This document shows positions 61,006-64,000 of a stretch of DNA of 64,000 nt, piece by piece; position 1 is the stretch's first letter, and the number at the start of each line of letters is the position of its first letter. The stretch is from Pyrofollis japonicus (GTDB lineage: Archaea; Thermoproteota; Thermoprotei_A; Sulfolobales; Pyrodictiaceae), in NCBI RefSeq assembly GCF_033097485.1, contig NZ_AP028634.1, positions 1,355,126-1,419,125 on the forward strand, given 5' to 3'. A model generated the notes under the pieces. It ran no database searches. It saw only the letters and a list, made by a program, of their open reading frames with translations, and had not been told where the DNA came from. Both the position numbers and the translations under genes were made by a program.

Positions 61006-62117
61006 GGAAACGTGTAGCGCTCTGATCCAATTCTGTTACTTAGCCATAAACGCGCCTCGGCTGGCGTGAGGACTGGTTTCCAGTAATCCCCTAGATCTTC
61101 TATAGCCAAGCGCGGACATGAGGTCACGACAAAGGCGTCATAGTCGTCTGGACTAAGGTTATCAAGGTATTCTTTCGTGACGTATCGCGCATATATTCTT
61201 CTTACATAGATGCCTCTCTTCTTCGCCAACGACTCGATGAAATTAGCTATCCACGGCCGATATTGTCCTGGGAGGAGGCCAGCGATTACCCCGACTCTTT
61301 GAGCATTCCGCAGCATATTGAATAGCCAATATCTTTTAGCAAGAATGCCTTGAATTTTTCCTCCTATGTCTTCAATGCTGTTTGAATAAGGATCTGCCCG
61401 GAGAACCCTGCCCTCTCCTCCAAGTGCTAATCCGAGGCCAAGAGCGTGAAAATAGCCGCCTGCGACAACAACATAGGCGTCTACAAGGTTTTCAAGCCTT
61501 ACTAGTCTGTAATAGTAGCAGCCGAGAACCGGCTCCACGGCCCGGACAGAGTACCCACTCCTTGAAAGCTCGAGAGCAAGCTGCTTTGCAAGAGACTCGT
61601 GCTGGACAGAGTATCCTACCGCTATCCTCGAATTGGTTCCTAGTAACTCCTTTATCAGGGAGGCCAGCTTTGATGGATCTCCGCCTATGTATTCGCCTGG
61701 AACAAAGTGAACGAGCTTGTTAAGATAGTTTTTCGCAGAGTAGCTACAATTGTTGCCAATACATATAGGATATGCATATGGGCCGTGGCCGAGGTGCACT
61801 ATGAGCACATCATTGCCGATATATTTTACATCATCAATACTAATAGAGCACGAACCAAATACTGGCTCAAGCTTTAAGCCGATTTCCACTCTAATATCAT
61901 TGCTTAGTAGGCACTTTTCAAGAAAATCTGCCAGCCTTCGGGCAAGCCGAACGAAGCCTTGAGGAGCCTCAATATACACATGTTTTAATCGCGGATTAGC
62001 GCGCTTTATTCTTTCAACGACACCATCGAGGTCAAATAGATAAGAGTCAACTATGAACTTGCAGCCAGTGGTACCCAAGGCTAAGCACGCTTTATAACTA
62101 CAAGGTACAAGAACCAT
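60999..62117 (-). CDS. dph2: Diphthamide synthesis radical enzyme Dph2
   Basis: Transfers the 3-amino-3-carboxypropyl group of SAM to the histidine of elongation factor 2. 372 residues. The three cysteines that bind the 4Fe-4S cluster are visible: C90 (FGSC), C200 (VLGC) and C334 (VVTSCPRLA). The Asp-Pro usually before the first Cys is replaced by EPVFGSC. ATG at 62117; the first 25 residues have extra Cys and may be an extension. Confidence 0.93.
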   Translation of the reverse strand: MVLVPCSYKACLALGTTGCKFIVDSYLFDLDGVVERIKRANPRLKHVYIEAPQGFVRLARRLADFLEKCLLSNDIRVEIGLKLEPVFGSCSISIDDVKYIGNDVLIVHLGHGPYAYPICIGNNCSYSAKNYLNKLVHFVPGEYIGGDPSKLASLIKELLGTNSRIAVGYSVQHESLAKQLALELSRSGYSVRAVEPVLGCYYYRLVRLENLVDAYVVVAGGYFHALGLGLALGGEGRVLRADPYSNSIEDIGGKIQGILAKRYWLFNMLRNAQRVGVIAGLLPGQYRPWIANFIESLAKKRGIYVRRIYARYVTKEYLDNLSPDDYDAFVVTSCPRLAIEDLGDYWKPVLTPAEARLWLSNRIGSERYTFPW

Positions 62118-62179
62118 ACATGACTAACTATAAGCTTGCTCAAAAACATACCAATATTGAATATGGGTCAGAGAAAGAG

Positions 62180-62728
62180 TTACTGGCTCGCAGATTTCTG
62201 GAGCTCAGGCTTTAGCGGTATAATCCTTATTCTACTCGGCAGAGGTAGCTTGGACGCTCCTCTGCGTAATGCTTCTTTAGCGTGGTCTAGGTGTTCCTTG
62301 CGCACTCTTACCTCTAGGACTGCTTGGCCTGGATAGACACGGGCCGCTGTTCCAACAGGTTTACCGAATGCTTGCCTCATACCCTCTTGCAGACGGTCTG
62401 CACCAGCAAACGCCATCATTTTATGCTCGCGTAGAACGTGGTGCGGATATACACGTACACGGAACAAGTAGTTCGTGTCGCCAATAGTTGTTGAGAGATA
62501 CTTGTGAACCATTACACGCGCTGCCTCAAGGGCGTTATGCCTTATCTGCCCTCTCTCCATCACGTATAGTTCTAACACATAATCATAATCACCGTGAGGG
62601 TTACCCATAGTGAACTTCTGGATCTTGGGCGGCGGTACACCATGGATATACTCCTGCCTTGTATAGGCTGGGCCGGAGAACGCCTTGGCCCTTCTCTTAG
62701 TAAAGCATCGTGCAGGCTTCTGTGGCAT
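62180..62728 (-). CDS. rpl10e: Ribosomal protein uL16 (archaeal L10e)
   Basis: 50S protein near the A site, 182 residues: [61 protein letters not shown] and a C-terminal LPSRIRII. Full length. The 60-bp gap to dph2 is ordinary. Confidence 0.96.
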   Translation of the reverse strand: MPQKPARCFTKRRAKAFSGPAYTRQEYIHGVPPPKIQKFTMGNPHGDYDYVLELYVMERGQIRHNALEAARVMVHKYLSTTIGDTNYLFRVRVYPHHVLREHKMMAFAGADRLQEGMRQAFGKPVGTAARVYPGQAVLEVRVRKEHLDHAKEALRRGASKLPLPSRIRIIPLKPELQKSASQ

Positions 62729-62809
62729 AACCCAGCGCCCTCCTTAGGTAATTCCCTGCTCTAGGCTCCTATTAGTGTACCGAGGTAATAAAGATAGTTG
62801 AGAAGGATG

Positions 62810-63880
62810 CTATTGCTGCGGCGAGGCAACAATTATGTGAGGATGAAGATTACCGTGAGAAACAATTCTGTCCTCTACTATACGCCATCTATTCTTTGAC
62901 ACAACTTCTTTTACTACAATGTGCTCCGTTGTTATCAATGCTATGCTTTTTCTAACAACACTTACTGCCTCTTGGAGGAAGTCACGATAAACTCTCCTCA
63001 CCTCATGCGGGCTCCCTAACCTTATACCATAAGGAGGGTTTGAAACAACAACATCAGCCTCATCTATATAGCTACTCAGCTTCCTTGCGTCTCCCACAAT
63101 GAAGCGTATGCGCTGATACACTTGCGCAGCCTTTGCATTGAGTTTTGCGCCTCTTATGTGACGCGGATTCTTATCCATACATATTATCTCCGAGTCTTCA
63201 AAGAGATACGCAGCTTCTATAGCAACAGTTCCACCACCACACATAGGGTCAAGTATTACATCTCCGTCTCTTGCCCCTGACAACACTAACATGGCATAGG
63301 CAAGTGTTGGCTTGAGCGCCGCTGGATGATCATATATTCTATAACCACGCCGATGCCATGAAAGGTCGCCTCCAAGTTCAATAGAGACTAGGACATCCTC
63401 ATTTATCACATCAACAGCCACTATTATTGATGGGTAGTCAAGGTCTACTGGGGGTCTTTCAGAGAAGGCCTTACTAACAAGCTCTATAACAGCGTCCCCA
63501 GCTACGCGTGCTATATCAAGCGAAGTGTACTCGTGTAACCCGCTTCGTTCAGCCCTTATAGCGAAGGACGTTAATGGGGTTATGTATTTAGTTAGATCGG
63601 GATGCGTAACTACTTTTTTCAGCCCGTTCAAGCATTGTTGCTCAGCGCATACCTTTCCCCTGGAAACAAGAATTCTTGCACGATGGATTGAGCGAAGAGT
63701 TTCGATAAGTTCAATGCTGTCTCTAGGAACCGTCGCAACAACTCTTCCAAGTCCCTTACGAATATCTATGATTCTTGCCCCAAGTTTTGCAGATATTTCA
63801 TCAGCAGCTATATCTTCTATGCCCGGATTTGTTGTAAAGATTACCTCAACCATACTCATTTCCTTCACCGCACCTTTCAA
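62810..63880 (-). CDS. THUMP-domain tRNA guanine-N2 methyltransferase (Trm14/TrmG10-like)
   Basis: THUMP domain (about 10-165: FTTNPGIEDIAADEISAKLGARI) followed by a Rossmann methyltransferase with DPMCGGGTVAIEAA and the NPPYG motif, the pattern of N2-guanine tRNA methyltransferases at position 6 (Trm14) or 10. The site cannot be fixed from the sequence. 356 residues from 63880, but the Met codons at 63859 or 63853 are more usual starts. The last 120 bp of the window upstream hold nothing recognised. Confidence 0.88.
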   Translation of the reverse strand: MKGAVKEMSMVEVIFTTNPGIEDIAADEISAKLGARIIDIRKGLGRVVATVPRDSIELIETLRSIHRARILVSRGKVCAEQQCLNGLKKVVTHPDLTKYITPLTSFAIRAERSGLHEYTSLDIARVAGDAVIELVSKAFSERPPVDLDYPSIIVAVDVINEDVLVSIELGGDLSWHRRGYRIYDHPAALKPTLAYAMLVLSGARDGDVILDPMCGGGTVAIEAAYLFEDSEIICMDKNPRHIRGAKLNAKAAQVYQRIRFIVGDARKLSSYIDEADVVVSNPPYGIRLGSPHEVRRVYRDFLQEAVSVVRKSIALITTEHIVVKEVVSKNRWRIVEDRIVSHGNLHPHIIVASPQQ

Positions 63881-64000
63881 CGAGACGTCTTATGCGCTTA
63901 AATAAATAGTAAAGCATCGACGCTTCTCCGATGGTTAGCTGAGATTTCCACAACAGGTGTTTTACTGCTGCCAACACGTGAGGTTGACGCTCCTTATCAA

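Noticed and set aside
1-64000. CRISPR array, IS element, provirus or integrative element at the tRNA genes
   Set aside because: No regular repeat-spacer pattern, transposase, integrase, or duplicated tRNA 3' end was found near any of the six tRNAs.

Overview
This window is from the chromosome of a hyperthermophilic crenarchaeon (Thermoproteota). The evidence is an unsplit rpoB, a TFS/RpoL/RpoH transcription set, two proteasome beta genes, the crenarchaeal-type aIF2-alpha/S27e/L44e/primase/PCNA cluster, sn-glycerol-1-phosphate dehydrogenase and CDP-archaeol synthase for archaeal lipids, an intron-containing tRNA, and many GTG/TTG starts with GAGGTGA-like ribosome binding sites. The set looks most like Desulfurococcales (perhaps Pyrodictiaceae), but the sequence alone does not fix the species. 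No CRISPR array, insertion sequence, prophage or integrase was seen. Nearly all of the window is core, vertically inherited gene content.

Layout. 1-5.5 kb: RNA polymerase operon on the minus strand (rpoH, rpoB, rpoA1 truncated by the window edge) behind an L37e/LSm pair. 5.5-15.4 kb: a PUA protein, the transcription-termination nuclease aCPSF1/FttA, one intact and one apparently dead proteasome beta subunit, glycerol-1-phosphate dehydrogenase, endonuclease V, a short TFB-like protein, a Nog1-like GTPase, RtcA and NMN adenylyltransferase. 15.4-18.6 kb: RNA m5C methyltransferase, a Nip7-like PUA protein, an FKBP and a GGCT-like protein. 18.6-31.4 kb: ribosome, RNase P and protein-export genes in order Nep1 (divergent), Rnp4, YhbY-like, S19e, PDCD5, L39e, L31e, aIF6, LX, prefoldin alpha, FtsY, SecE, Spt5, L11, L1, L10, alaS and a DUF434 protein. 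L12 is absent from its usual place after L10.

31.5-46.6 kb is the most accessory part: five of the six tRNAs, secreted and membrane proteins of unknown function, GDPD, Sir2, an MFS transporter, a GlpA-like FAD dehydrogenase with a CoxG-like partner, a TasA-like exported protein, a TrkH-like/RCK_C membrane protein, indolepyruvate oxidoreductase IorAB and ribonuclease FAU-1. 46.6-53.4 kb: UPF0147 and UPF0148, then an operon that encodes phosphomevalonate dehydratase (two subunits) and anhydromevalonate phosphate decarboxylase, the signature steps of the archaeal mevalonate pathway, behind Clp1 kinase and an undescribed RuvC-fold protein. The last is divergent from a RecA-like ATPase and CDP-archaeol synthase.

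53.5-64 kb: the conserved replication/translation cluster (Nop10, aIF2-alpha, S27e, L44e, a candidate GINS subunit, primase PriS, PCNA), then TFS, RpoL, DUF2067, exosome Csl4, a METTL5-like methyltransferase, Dph2, L10e and a THUMP methyltransferase. Genes for isoprenoid, glycerol-1-phosphate and CDP-archaeol steps are all present, so much of the archaeal lipid route is represented in one window. The best leads for new biology are the nucleophile-less proteasome beta subunit, the short TFB-like factor, the RuvC-like/RecA-like divergent pair, the candidate GINS protein and the TasA-like exported protein.
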